Source: Chionoecetes opilio | Taxonomy: Eukaryota > Arthropoda > Malacostraca > Decapoda > Majidae | Direction of reading: 5' to 3' | DNA: 64,000 nt | Assembly: GCA_016584305.1 (NCBI GenBank) | Contig: JACEEZ010000369.1 | Span: 203,855-267,854 of the forward strand | In this document: positions 20,031-39,457 of the stretch, one piece after another | How the letters are laid out: each line of letters begins with the position of its first letter | Numbering within the stretch: the stretch's first letter is position 1 | Position numbers and translations under genes: made by a program | The notes under the pieces: generated by a model | The model's input: only the letters and a program-made list of their open reading frames with translations | What the model was told of the DNA's origin: nothing | Database searches by the model: none

Positions 20031-23000
20031 TGCCCATAGCACATGTAGGCAGTGAGCTCCAGGGGTGGAATAATAGGCCCTGGAGGCTCACTCGAGGGCT
20101 GTGATGGTTGGCCCTCGCCCGTGGTGGCGCAGGCAGGATTGTTATAGTGACGCTTGTGATTAGAGGCTCATGCCGCCCCGTGTCCTCCCATGCACTCACA
20201 GTCGAAGGTAGAGTTAATGGACAGGGCATGTGGGTGTTCTTAGGCCACTCGACGGTGCAAAAAGATTTCAAGTGGATTTATGGGTCTCACTCGGGATCGA
20301 ACTCGGGTCTTCGAGAACGCCACTCGGTGACGCTAACCACTCTGCTACCGCCTCACCTAAACTGCATCTCATGATTTTCACTCGGCATATCATGCCCTTA
20401 CAACCTCTTCTGTGAACATGTAAACAGAAAGTTGGCAAAAAATAATGTATCTCGGCATATTGATGTTATAACTGCATCTCTTCGCTTACACTCTGCATAT
20501 CGTCAGTCGCATAAAGTCGTATTTTTGTCCTTTTGATCTTTTCCTGCAAGCTCAGGCTCTTCAATTTCATTCCCTTCCTGCTGGAGACACCCTTGCGTGA
20601 TGGAGCTGACATCTTGAAATACAGTACTGTATGATGTAATCCAAAAACACGTAAAATAGGTGGCAAAGTAAAGCAAAGGTCGGGAACCAGCGTGTAGGCT
20701 GTCAGCTGCTGAGCCGTGTTTATGTCGTCAAAGCACCGTCTTGGATACGAATTCCGTTTTTTGTCGAAATTGAAAAAGGATTGGTTTCTGCTTCAAAAAC
20801 ACAACAAGCTTGGTAGGAGCCGAAATAATAATCAATGCAAAACATTGCAAACAATATCACAGAGTAGTATAACACACATTTCAGCAAGTGTTATTGGATT
20901 GGGTTTCGTAATCAAGACGGTGCTTGGACGACAAAAACACGGCTCAGCCTACGACGGTTCCGATCTTGCTTATTTTGCACCTATTTTACGTGTTTTGGAT
21001 TACATATACAGTACTGTATATCAAGATGTCGCTCCATCACGCAAGAGTGTCTCACAGGAAGGGAATGAAATTGAAGAGCCTAGCCTGCAGGAAAAGTGAA
21101 AAGTGTGGCAAGGATAGATGCAGGTGCGTACATGTGTGCTATTTGTGCTGAGTTTGATATCAAATCAGCACATTCTACCCGTTCATTGGTAAGTGTAGTT
21201 TTATGCTTTACAGTACTGTATATCCTTTTTTTTTTTTTTTTTTTTTTTTTGTTGTTTTTAATTAACCCTATCAGAGGAGGACATTGAATAACTCGGCAAG
21301 GGCCAGAGCCCCTATCGTGCCGAGTTATAAGGGTTTTACTGTACAGCCAAATTCCCAACATCCGACCTCCAAACATCCGACTTCCAAACAACCGACTTTT
21401 TTCACCACCACATTGTGTCTTGTTTTGGCCATTTATTTTACTGCGTTTTTTTTTAGTTTATAGAAAACATTGATTTGTGGCTTTATTTATGCATGGATTT
21501 TACTTTCGCGTATACCACTGGATCGGCCTTCAAGAGCTGCATCTTTTATGTTCTAGACCATTTTGTCCTTACGTTTATGGTTACTGTGATATCCGAACAT
21601 CCGACTATTCCAATTATCCGACCTACCTTCGGTCCCCCCAAGGTCGGATAATTAATACTTAGCTGTAGTAAGATTTCAGTTTTTTAGACCAGTAATTTTC
21701 ATGATTTTTTTTTTTAGTTTTTTTTAGTTTTTTTAGATCTAATGCTATTTGCAATGTATGGGTTCTAATGGTTATCAGGTGACGCTCCACATGTTAACCC
21801 CTTCTCGCCCAGATCCTTCCTTTGCTATAAAAATTGTATGTTGTTAGCCATAATATTACGAAAAGTAACTTAATATATCAAATTAGTTAGTCGACAAGGA
21901 TACTAAACAGGTCAAAGCTATAAAATGTTGCTTATAGTCACTAAAAATTGTCTAATGGTAGCTAAATTACAATGGAAATTACGTTCTGGGTCTCAAGGGG
22001 TTAAGAGAAAACTGTATACATGGTTAGGGAGGAGGAGGAATAAGTGGTGGTGGTCTGTAGAAGTTCGCTAGCTTGATCAAGTGAAGACATAGATGAGGTA
22101 GTAATATAATATTTTCAGCAATTGCAGGTAAATATACTTTCCTTGGTATCCTTGACAGGGAGCATTTAAAGATGACGTCGCCCACATCATAGTGTCGCGC
22201 TCCCATGCCGGCGACGTGAAGGCGGTGGCCACGGCGGCATTCGGGGCCAAGACGGAGGTTATTCCCGCCGGCGGTGCAGGTGTGTGAGGCGGCTTTGTGA
22301 GGCATGGAATGTGCATGTGTGGCATAAAGCAGTAGTTGATCTTGAATAATGGGCATCATTTGGCCCTGTGGTGTGTTTCTAATCGTTTATTTGAATATCT
22401 TACTTTGATTTAGTTGATGGGGCTGTATGTATTTCTGTGCAATAAATCAGTTCAGAGACTGCTTAATAATAATAATAATAATAATAATAATGATTTTATT
22501 ATCGCCCGGAGGCATACAGACAAAAACAAGCAACAATAACAAGACAAGGAGTAAATTAAGTACTAGAGCAAAACAAAAAATACATAATATAGGCACACTA
22601 GGGGACAGTATCAAAGTGCATATAATACATAGGGTATACATTCATGGACACCTGTGTTACCCCACATTCTGCACAAACAGCAGGCCCGGCCACCGCTGTT
22701 GTATAGGTCCACATACATAGCCTTAAGTTGTTATGAGTCATGTCCTGAGGCAAAGACTAACTATCAGTCATTATATGTTTTTAGATTTTCAATAACTTCA
22801 CTTACCAGGTTATGTACAGTAATGTCTTTTGATGGTTTACAGGTTACAAAACTTTGGCCGTGGTGGAGGGCAAGGCAGATGCCTATGTGCACTCAACAGC
22901 CATCAAGAAATGGGATCTGTGTGCGGGAAATGCCATACTTTTTGCCCTCCATGGCAACATGACTACGCTGGCAGGGACTCGCCTCGACTATGGCAAAGAA

Positions 23001-23105
23001 GAGTACTACAAGAATGAGGAAGGAGTGTTGGCCACCATCAAGAACCATGCCTTCTACCTCCAAAGACTCCAGGGTCTTGGAGGTAAGAAACAGAAGGCAG
23101 CTTAG
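17072..23105 (+). CDS. BPNT2: Golgi-resident 3'-phosphoadenosine 5'-phosphate phosphatase (BPNT2/IMPAD1), six exons
   Basis: Exons: 17072-17251, 17505-17651, 18018-18183, 19614-19765, 22159-22279, 22843-23105. Phases agree (1029 nt, 342 residues plus stop; human about 359). The family hydrolyses PAP, the by-product of sulfotransferases, to AMP in the Golgi lumen, which supports glycosaminoglycan sulfation. Residues 12-28 form an uncleaved signal anchor ([14 protein letters not shown]). Inositol-monophosphatase-fold motifs follow: [15 protein letters not shown] in exon 2, the SEEHS acidic metal site and [12 protein letters not shown] in exon 3, [10 protein letters not shown]...GVIHKPFS in exon 4, SRSHAG and IPAGGAGY across exons 5-6, and [11 protein letters not shown] in exon 6. 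The start was chosen because the in-frame ATG directly precedes the anchor; an earlier ATG at 17043 meets a stop after three codons. Introns carry MITEs, SINEs and Tigger-like elements. GGTAAGAAA near the end could be an alternative donor. Confidence 0.93.
17851..17900 (+). mobile_element. Solo end of a pogo/Tigger-like element in BPNT2 intron 2
   Basis: TACAGTAAAACCTCTCATAT followed by TCGGACTAATTGGG has the form of a Tigger-type terminal repeat, beginning at a TA. Only one end is found, followed by a poly-A run at 17923-17947. Confidence 0.5.
18337..18470 (+). repeat. (CA)n microsatellite in BPNT2 intron 3
   Basis: About 80 bp of pure CA, then CCCCA and CCCACA variants, ending in GAGAGAGGGAGG. 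Confidence 0.95.
18490..18695 (-). mobile_element. tRNA-derived SINE in BPNT2 intron 3 (minus orientation)
   Basis: On the minus strand, GTGTCGTGGCTCAGCCCACA resembles a pol III A box. It is followed about 40 bp later by a B-box-like GCAGGTTGGATTCCCC. A tRNA-like head with an unrelated body indicates a SINE rather than a tRNA gene. Confidence 0.5.
19111..19323 (+). mobile_element. TTAA MITE, copy 1 (BPNT2 intron 3)
   Basis: Family of about 212 bp: TTAACCCCTTCACGCCCAGA at one end, CTCAAGGGGTTAA at the other. Conserved interior blocks are TTTCCTTTGCTATA, TACGAAAAGTAACT, GACAAGGATACTAAACAGG and TCTAATGGTACCCAAATT. TTAA is duplicated on both sides. This copy has ATGTCC and CAATGGGTTAA variants. 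Confidence 0.85.
19383..19592 (+). mobile_element. TTAA MITE, copy 2, abutting BPNT2 exon 4
   Basis: Diverged left end (TAACTCCTTCGCGTCCAG) and intact right end CTCAAGGGGTTAA, in the same orientation as copy 1 and 59 bp downstream of it. Only 21 bases (CAATGCATGTGGTCCTTGCAG) separate it from exon 4, so the branch-point region of this intron probably lies in MITE sequence. Confidence 0.85.
19828..21343 (+). mobile_element. pogo/Tigger-like DNA transposon in BPNT2 intron 4
   Basis: Ends TACAGTAAAACCCTTATAAC (19828) and GTTATAAGGGTTTTACTGTA (21343), TA-flanked. Inside are two inverse copies of a frame reading KGMKLKSL (minus near 20550; plus near 21065). This resembles the basic N-terminus of Tigger/CENP-B-type transposases, though the match is short. 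Most of the transposase is gone. A tRNA-derived SINE and a CA microsatellite are nested at 19969-20357. The interior palindrome includes AAAACACGTAAAATAGGTG near 20645 and its inverse near 20975. Confidence 0.7.
19969..20357 (-). mobile_element. tRNA-derived SINE family A, copy 1, with (CA)n tail
   Basis: Read on the minus strand, the head has A box TAGCAGAGTGGTTAGCG and B box GAGTTCGATCCC. The body passes CCACGGGCGAGGGCC and CCTGGAGCTCACTGCC and ends in (GT)n. The same body recurs at 31028-31338 and 39458-39770. Confidence 0.7.
21342..21667 (+). mobile_element. Second TA-flanked element sharing its TA with the Tigger-like element
   Basis: Ends TACAGCCAAATTCCCAACAT and, inverted, AAGTATTAATTATCCGACC before TA at 21667. 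CATCCGAC motifs are repeated near each end. Its first TA is the last TA of the 19828-21343 element. Confidence 0.55.
21794..22004 (+). mobile_element. TTAA MITE, copy 3 (BPNT2 intron 4)
   Basis: TTAACCCCTTCTCGCCCAGA to GGTCTCAAGGGGTTAA, with all family interior blocks present. Confidence 0.9.
22468..22720 (+). repeat. (ATA)n with attached retroposon-like tail in BPNT2 intron 5
   Basis: A run of AATAATAAT precedes GATTTTATTATCGCCCGGAG and a body with no further recognised feature. Simple-repeat-plus-unique-body suggests a 3' end of a retroelement in the minus orientation. Confidence 0.4.
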
Positions 23106-25180
23106 TGGGTTGAAGTAGATCAAAGCCCTGATATTTATTTTTACTAAATTTCTGGAGGATAGGAGATAATCTTTTATATTGTATATATTTATATATTTGC
23201 AGAATGAATTTTCAGTTTCAGATATTGAGCTAATTATTTATTTGATTATACTGTTGTATGTTCAGGACGTGCGCATTGCAAATTATTTTCAGTATTAATA
23301 AGGAAGTGGCAATGTTTCAAGCGCCACCCCACACGTCTGGGAAGAGGCCTTGTGTGTTCATCCTTCCTTTCGGGGTTGGTCGATAAATGGGTGCCTGGGG
23401 TAAACCTGGGAAAGGTAACTGTGGTAACCCGGATGTCACACTAGCCCTGTGTCCCGGGGTAACGGGTCCTCACCCACCACAGGCTCAAGGGCTCATGCGA
23501 AATGAGTAATGGAAATGAGCACCGAGGCCACGCGCAGCCTAGCGTGTGCCCCCCTCTTGACCTTGACCTTGCCCTGTGTGTGACTCATCCAATGTGGCAT
23601 TCTTAAATCATAGTGCTGAATACATCTATGATTTATTTTACATGATTGATACAGTATGCATGTGCCATAGATGAAAGTATTAATTTACACTACTAAGGTG
23701 TGTAACAGAAAAGTACTTAGTAATTTACAGTATTTTACGTCGTAATTTATGCTCTCTTGATAATATTAATTATTGTCTTCCTGATTTTCATGGTATTTAT
23801 AATCTTTTTAAATTATCTCCACAATTTATTGTTGTTTCATGCTCACTCTACATTATATTCACTTTTTCATTTGTACCAAAGTATTTCATGAACACACCGA
23901 GATGTTATTGCTGGGCCTCCGCATGTACAGCAGCCACGCTGATCTTCATTGACTGTTTACAGTAAGACCCCAGCTGTCCAGTATTCAAATATTTAGAACG
24001 CTCAAGCAGCGGGAATTTGTTTATAGAGAAAGTGAATAAATACAATGATATGTTTTATATCATCGAAAATTGAAATCGGCAAGCAGCGAGTTTATCCGCT
24101 CACTGTGCTTTCATTTTCCACCACTGACGGCATTGTGTGTTCTCCCCGCCACTTGTATAAACAACCACTTCGCTCAGCTTTGAGTGTTCTGCCGCTATAT
24201 CCGCACTGCTTCCTTAACTATAAGCCGTCCCCAAGGTGCCAGACAAAGGTAAACGTGTTGTGTCAACACTGAAGCAGAAAATGGACACATGCAAACGTCT
24301 GCAAAAAGGTGAGAACAGACATGATTTTTCTCTGCTTTGGTTACCACTGAAAATAGAATCTTTGTAAGAGTACCGCTCAACCAGCTGGGAAATCCAACCC
24401 TCTGGAAGAGACACATTCCCCGTGGGTGGCCGGGGTCCGAGTGGCACCGGGTGACGGACAAGGCACAGCGAAGGGCATGTCCACTATGGCCGTCCTTGTG
24501 AGGGGTTTCATCTTATACAACATTTCAGGTGCTGGTCTTTGCACTTAGTAATTCCTTTCTAGCATGATCCTATCTAGAATCTCCTTTTTCATATTTTCAT
24601 TCTTTGCCTTGCTTGTCATTCCTTTGAATTGAGATAATTAGTTTAAGTTTTGTGCAAGTTGATGCCTTGATGTCATTTGGTATGCTATGACAGAACACTT
24701 GTTTTGTAGACACTGGAAACCAGGGTTGAATTTGTTAGAACAGTGACGGGTGAAGGATTGCATTAAAAACAGGGAAGGAAATTGATATATGGCTGCTGCA
24801 GGTTGAACTTTGATTTACTGTAGCCTGATTCAATGGAAGCTCTCACTCGGTGGCCATTTCTAAGCAGGTGGACAGATGGACAATTTGAACTACTTACACC
24901 TATACCTCGTTTAACACAAATTATGTTCCTGGAAAATCGTGCACAAGTGAAAAATGCGTAAAATGTATCCCACGTTCCCATTGATTTCTTAGAATTTAGG
25001 AACAATTTTGTGCAGAACTTAAAATGTTTTGTGCGTCAAACAAATTTTGGAACAAATTTTTTTTTTTCTTGTGTACCAGAAATATAAAGCGAGGTTGCAT
25101 TAAATGAGGTTTAGGCGGGGCCTGGGGGGGGGGGGGCTGATATTTCGGCCCCAGGGCCCGGCCTCATAGGGGATCTGATC
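23106..25180. other. BPNT2 3' region with dispersed repeats
   Basis: No canonical AATAAA follows the stop closely. At 23300-23600 a GC-rich repeat (GATAAATGGGTGCCTGGGGT) shares its GGGTGCCT core with the SINE at 61996-62250. Sequences near 23960 (AGTAAGACCCCAGCTGTCCA) and 24900 (ACCTCGTTTAACACAAATTA) look like ends of Tigger-like elements. No coding exon was recognised. Confidence 0.45.
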
Positions 25181-25325
25181 ATGATAAAGTATGATGGAAT
25201 ATATATATATATATATATACAGGAGAACCTCGTTTATCCGGCACCCTCGGGGGGGAGCGCATGCCGGATAACTCATTTTGCCGTTGTTTTGAGAGTTACT
25301 CTTATGGAATCGCCCAAAATCCCAA

Positions 25326-26520
25326 TACTGTGGTTTCTGGAGGCTGTTGTTGTTGTTGTTTTAGGGCTGCGAGGATCCCTTGGGGAACACTATGAGCCCT
25401 GGTGATGTCCTATGATGCTATCACAGGCGCGGTAGTTGACCTGTCTTCCTCAGGAAGGCACAGGTGAGGCGGATGACGGCGTGTTGCCAAGAGGGGGAAC
25501 GCCAGCCGCCGCCAGCAGGGTGGGCAGGTCAAAGGTAGTGACGTTCAGGGCGAGGAGTTGAGACTGTAGCACTACACGGTGTGAGTGGAAGCGCGGACAC
25601 TGCAGCAGAAAGTGTTCAATAGTCTCCGGAAAATTCATGCACCAAGGGCAGTGGGGGTCAGGGGACAGACGGAGGCGATGCAGGTGAGCTGTGAGTGTCG
25701 TGTGCCCCAGGCGGAGGCGGGTGAGAGTGACATCCAGGACACGGGACTTTGTCCTTATCCAGGGCTGGGGGGAAGAGTCACTGCGGTATTGGCCCATGGA
25801 GGTGATGCGGAGGGCTTCGCCGAGTGTGTTATTCCAGGTGGAGCGGCAGACCCGGTGTCATGTGGGCAAGTGTCTGTTTATGAGGGGATGTCTGTTTACT
25901 AACAATGGCAAAGAAAACGGGAGTTGAGGGGAGTAACTACTAATTTTGACAGGATTTTCTTGAAAATAACCTCATTGTGATTCCCACACAAAGTTACTAT
26001 AATTAAAGTAAACCTAAACCTGACCTAACTTAACCTAACCTAACTTAACGTTTTTCTAACCTCACCTAACCTAGCGGTCTGCCGAAAAGGGAGAGCGCGT
26101 GGAGAATATGCCGCCTGGACATGCCTTTGTTGATCAAGTCAAAATTAGTAATTACTCCCCTCAACTCCCGTTTTCCTTGCCTTTGTTTAGTAAACAGACA
26201 TTCCCTCATAAACAGACACTTGCCCACACGACACCGGGGGATCAGGCGTTTGGCCGCGGAGAGCGGCAGAGGGAAGGGTGTCGTGTTTACATCTGTTAAG
26301 GCCATCCTGGCAGCAGAATCAGCCACCTCGTTGCCTGGGATACCAGCGTGGGAGGGAACGCACTGGAAGGCAATCTCCCACCCCTCGTTGGTAAGGTGAA
26401 GGGCCCTCTGGATGGTGTGGACGAGGGACGTAGAGGATCGTGGATGACGGGAGAGGAGGAGGTGGAGTGAGGAGAGAGAGTGTGTAGACCACAGCCTTGC
26501 CCAACTAAATTTCTGCCGAT
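25326..26520 (-). pseudogene. Non-LTR retrotransposon 3' part: RNase H and zinc-knuckle tail (decayed)
   Basis: On the minus strand, 26518-26240 reads as the end of an RNase H domain (IQRALHLTNEGWEIAFQCV, then PSHAGIPGNEVADSAARMA), typical of I/jockey-type LINEs. After a foldback insertion (about 25850-26245) the protein resumes at 25848: MGQYRSDSSPQPW, then RLRLGHTTLTAHL and a CPWCMNFPETIEHFLLQCP knuckle (C-x2-C-x8-H-x4-C), ending at 25450. The 3' end has a (CAA)n tail (about 25340-25350). Upstream reverse transcriptase and endonuclease are missing, so this is a 5'-truncated dead copy. Confidence 0.8.
25850..26245 (+). mobile_element. Foldback element inserted in the LINE
   Basis: CCGGTGTCATGTGGGCAAGT at about 25852 and the complement of CCGGTGTCGTGTGGGCAAGT at about 26243 begin two inverted arms of about 95 bp that continue through GTCTGTTTATGAGGG and GGAGTTGAGGGGAGTAA. 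The centre includes CCTAACCTAACTTAACG. It interrupts the LINE reading frame between the RNase H and zinc-knuckle parts. Confidence 0.7.
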
Positions 26521-26629
26521 TTTCTCAGTTTTTGAAATAATTATACTTAATTAATGCCTGGGTCGATTAGTGCCGTTGTTTTGAGGCTGCTGTTGTTTTA
26601 AATGCCGGTTAAATGAGGTTCTCCTGTAG

Positions 26630-26630
26630 T

Positions 26631-26670
<40 letters not shown>

Positions 26671-27094
26671 TATATATATAAAATATATATTATATATGTA
26701 TATATATATATGATAATATATATATTATTATATTATAATATATATATTGTATATATATATATGTATATATATATAATTATTAATTATATATATATGTATA
26801 TATATATATATTATGTATATTATATATAGTATATATATATTATGTATATATATTATATATATATGATATTATATTATATTATATGTATATATTATATATA
26901 TATAATGTATATATATATATATATATGTATATATTATATATGTATTATATATATGATATATATAATAGTATTATATATGTATATATATTATGTATATATA
27001 TTTTTATATATTATATATATATAATATGTATATATATTATATATGTAATATATATATATATATAGTATATATTATGTATATATTATATGATATA

Positions 27095-27130
<36 letters not shown>

Positions 27131-27209
27131 GTAAATATATATATGTATATATATATATGTATATATATTGTATATATATATATATATATGTATATAATAT
27201 ATATATTAG

Positions 27210-27266
<57 letters not shown>

Positions 27267-27290
27267 GTTATATATTATAATATATAATTA
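26630..27290. repeat. (TA)n-rich array, about 650 bp
   Basis: Nearly pure alternating AT with TATATGTATA and ATTATATA variants. It starts at the right end of the Tigger-like element. All open frames here are Tyr/Ile repeat artefacts. Confidence 0.95.
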
Positions 27291-27892
27291 TAGTGACACC
27301 TGTGGTCTCAGGTGAAGATCCCATTTTCTGTGATGTTCAGTTCTTCAGTTAAGGCGCATGCAGCCCCTAGAGTCCACCGTCACACTCGCAATCGGCAGAC
27401 AGGTATACGCTGCATGTGGGTATTTACAACACCCAGGCCCAATGGTGGCTACCTGGCCCTGGGATGGGTGTATTTACTGTTTAAAGTTGCTAATGCCACG
27501 TAATGGTTGTGTAGTACAGGAGAAAAGAGTGAACTAGAAGATTCAAGAATAAGGTGCATGTACAGGTGCAAATGGAGACTTCTGCCATTTTCTGTGGTGA
27601 AAACAGCTTCATCACTCGTGCTATTCTAAAAGGGCAGGAAAAAATTAGCTACCAACCCAAGATATCCGGCTAGAGCCCAGTAACATAGGTCAGGAATGTG
27701 TGATTGAGACATGCAGAAGTAAACTCCTCCACATTTCGTCCTGCCTAGATTGCCTCAGGGATGTCAATTTTCTTGTTGACATCCCTGATTCCCTCCATCT
27801 TCAATAAGTATGAGAAACGGAACATGAGTGACAGTCCAAGTGCACATCTTTTCTAGCTTATGTTGCTGTGAGGACATAGGCTATAGTAACGC
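27291..27892. other. Intergenic sequence, no gene recognised
   Basis: Moderately GC-rich DNA including CCTGGCCCTGGGATGGGTGT, probably an old repeat. No domain or splice pattern was found. Confidence 0.35.
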
Positions 27893-28111
27893 TTAACCCC
27901 TGGAGACCCAGATCTTTCCTTTGCTATATAAAATTGTATGTTGTTAGCCATAAAATAACGAAAAGTGATTTAATATACCACATTAGGTAGTGGACAAAGA
28001 TACTAAACAGGTCATATCTATAAAATATTGGTTAATGGTTATGTTAACTAAAAATTGTCTAATGGTACCTAAATTACAATGCAAATTACGTTCTGGGCCT
28101 CAAGGGGTTAA
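27893..28111 (+). mobile_element. TTAA MITE, copy 4 (intergenic)
   Basis: TTAACCCCTGGAGACCCAGA to GGCCTCAAGGGGTTAA. It contains a small insertion (GGTTAATGGTTATGTTAAC) in the middle. Confidence 0.85.
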
Positions 28112-28578
28112 TTAGTGTTGGTTCGTTTATGATGGGCATTTTTGTTAGTCGTATTATTTAGGGCAAAGGATAATATAATAGAAGTCAATGCCACACAGTG
28201 AATATAAATGTTTGGAGAGAGAAACAAAGTCCAGTGTGTAAGTCAGTGCATTTTTGGGCATTCATTTATTTTGTGGTTCATATATTCTTGTTCTTTTCAC
28301 AGAATGGAGCAAACTAATATTAAACCAGGGAGTTGAATACACAAGCCATTAGGAATATAATGCCTTGGCAATACCTGGGTTCTCAATCCTAGGATGCTGC
28401 TATCTTAATTTGTCATCATTGCGTGACAGCTGAGTGTTGTTGATCCTCCATAGTGAGTCTCCTTCGGTCCTGTGAGTCTACTTGCTCTGCCGAATAGTAT
28501 TGTTATGATGTTGGTCAACCATTTCATGAGACCGAGTACAAAAACTTGACCCGATGTACAAACAGTAGAATTATTTTT

Positions 28579-28584
28579 TTTATT
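28579..28584 (-). terminator. Candidate alpha-tubulin polyadenylation signal
   Basis: AATAAA on the minus strand, about 290 bases after the tubulin stop codon. Another AATAAA lies near 28270. Neither is confirmed. Confidence 0.4.
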
Positions 28585-28874
28585 TTTGCTTATGAAAAAA
28601 TAGATCAATGCTGAAGTCTTTGAATTAGAAATACAGTAGTGTCTTGCTGCTCTGGGATATTAACAATACAAACTGTGTCGAGTGGAATGTTTTCATCACT
28701 GACCCTTCCCAATCTTGGATCCACTGCCTTGAGGATAATGAACAGCAGTATAGAGGTCAGATGGATGGTAGGTGCTTGACAGTGTGAGATAGACATCCTC
28801 ATGAAGCAGGGAATGGGCGGAAGTGTCAGAGGCACTGGAGACACTTATCTCCTTTTGGTTCTTGTTTCTGGCTC

Positions 28875-37635
<8,761 letters not shown>

Positions 37636-37639
37636 CTGC

Positions 37640-37960
37640 CAAAGAGAAATATTGGGTTACTGTAAAGAAAGTGGGCATTATGGAAATATGGAGACGCTGG
37701 TAAAGAAAAGGACTGGGTCAGCGTAAAGAAAGGCTGGGCATTATGGAAAGTATGGAGATATGGAAAGTAAGTTAAGAGTAAGGAGAGTTAGGTAGGAGAT
37801 GAGCGAATATCCTACACGGGACAAATAATAAGTACTCACGCTGATAAAGAGAGAGTTGGTCACTGTAAAGAAAGCCTGGGCATTATGGAAATATGGAGAT
37901 AAGGAGAGTTAATTAAAAGTAAGGAGAGTTAGGAGATCAGCGAATATCCTACAGAGGTCA
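37640..37960. repeat. Local tandem duplication that copies the exon 2 acceptor
   Basis: The DNA next to the exon (ACTCACGCTGCCAAAGAGAA, then GTAAAGAAAGTGGGCATTAT) is repeated about 206 bp away (ACTCACGCTGATAAAGAGAG at 37834, then GTAAAGAAAGCCTGGGCATT). The copy includes an acceptor-like TTTATCAG followed by the first seven bases of the exon, CGTGAGT. GGAGAGTTAGG and GCGAATATCCTACA are also repeated. Confidence 0.75.
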
Positions 37961-38029
37961 AGTAATCGTTATAATATCGAAAGCAGCTCAATCCCGATGC
38001 CTACAGCGTACATTGCGTAACTTTCAAGG

Positions 38030-38200
38030 CTGAGGAGCGGAGGAGGGAAGGGGCGGAGGAGAGAAGGCAGGGAAGGAGCGGAGGAGAGAAGGCAGGGAAG
38101 GAGGGAAGGCAGGGAAGGAGCGGAGGAGAGAAGGCAGGGAAGGAGCGGAGGAGGGAAGGCAGGGAAGGAGCGGAGGAGGGAAGGCAGGGAAGGGCAGCAT
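38030..38200 (+). repeat. GGAAGGCAGGGAAGGAGCGG minisatellite
   Basis: Six to seven units of about 26 bp, purine-only on the plus strand, in the large first intron of the tubulin gene. Confidence 0.85.
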
Positions 38201-38482
38201 GAATTTTGTAAGAGTTTGGGAAGCTGTAAAGGTCGTTGCTCTCGGTTAGGTGTAAAGGTGGTTGTCGCTATCGTTTTGTTTATCATAGTGGTTCTTATCG
38301 TTTTTTGTTATTTGTGTTGACTTAATTTTGTATAGAGTGCCATTTGGGTGTTTAGCTTTGTGTTCTTGTTTCGTGAATAATTTCCAATGGTAGAGTTTAA
38401 GTCTTCGGCAAAGGTATTGCAATACACGCACCTAAAGTTGTTGATAGGTTGGGTTATGTAATAGGATTTGTTGTGGATGTGC

Positions 38483-38695
38483 TTAACCCCTTGAGGCCCA
38501 GAACGTAATTTCCATTGTAATTTGGCTACTATAAGACAATTTTTAGTGAATATAAGCATTATTTTATAGATATGACCTGTTTAGTATCCTTGTCGACGAA
38601 CTAATTTGGTATATTCAGTTACTTTTCGTATTTTATGGCTCGCTAACAGATAATCTTTTTATAACAAAGGAAAGATCTGGGCGTGAAGGGGTTAA
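38483..38695 (-). mobile_element. TTAA MITE, copy 10
   Basis: TTAACCCCTTGAGGCCCAGA to GGCGTGAAGGGGTTAA. Confidence 0.9.
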
Positions 38696-38699
38696 TGCC

Positions 38700-39440
38700 C
38701 TATACATACAGTGTGTTTACGTTGGTAATGTGATATCTATCAGCTAATGTCAGGTTTTATTTGTTTATAGTGTAAAAAGATTCACATATATTGATGAGCT
38801 GTATGCTATACCATTATGTTTTAGTTTGTATCTTCTCTTATCAGTTCAAGACCTACCATTTCCCGTATTGCTTCCGTCCATACTGCAATGTTTTAGTCGT
38901 TCATTCATTTATAAAAAAAAATAAAAAAATAAAAAATAAAAATTCTATGTATTCTGCAACACAAACTTTGCGGCGCCGAACTAGGCTCTATCTCTCGCAT
39001 CTCTCCGAGTAGGCCTATTTATCTTAGAAGTTTGTTTCTGGTCTCTCTCTATCTTTCTTGTTGTCTTGAGTTTGAGTGAAAAAAAATACTGTTGTTTCCG
39101 TGCAGAGCAGTTTGCCGTGCGTGGCCAAATCCTCGGCCTTGTTGCCCTCCAGGATGCTTCTTGATGTCGTATTGGATGTTCCTCCTTCACGCTGCGGTGT
39201 TTTATAGCTGCACATTTATGAGTGGCATTTATATATTATAGGTGCTGCTAACAGAGAGAGAGAGAGAGAGAGAGATTAACTGAGCTCGTCACTTTAAGGA
39301 AAAAAAAGTTTACTCGTGCCAGCCGCTTCACCACGGCTTTCAACACACTGTCAGCAAGTTAACTTGCAGGTCAGAAAGACTTTCCCTTGCAATTTGCGCC
39401 AGTGCTTAAACTCACGTTTTTAACATAAGTAGACTTTTTT
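38700..39440. other. Tubulin first-intron DNA, no exon recognised
   Basis: AT-rich DNA with a short (GA)n at 39255-39274. An ATG followed by GTAGGT at 38862-38867 on the minus strand is a weaker alternative for the tubulin start exon. Confidence 0.35.
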
Positions 39441-39457
39441 TTTCTTTTCTTTTTTTA

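Larger units (their letters stand above)
25218..26628 (+). mobile_element. TA-flanked Tigger-like element hosting a LINE fragment
   Basis: Ends TACAGGAGAACCTCGTTTAT (25218) and TAAATGAGGTTCTCCTGTA (26628), inverted. GCCGTTGTTTTGA occurs near both ends in the same direction. The element lies in TA-repeat DNA. Its interior is filled by a minus-strand LINE fragment, so the element was a target for later insertions. Confidence 0.65.

Noticed and set aside
22893..23123. Minus-strand frame opposite BPNT2 exon 6
   Set aside because: It is the antisense shadow of a well-conserved coding exon.
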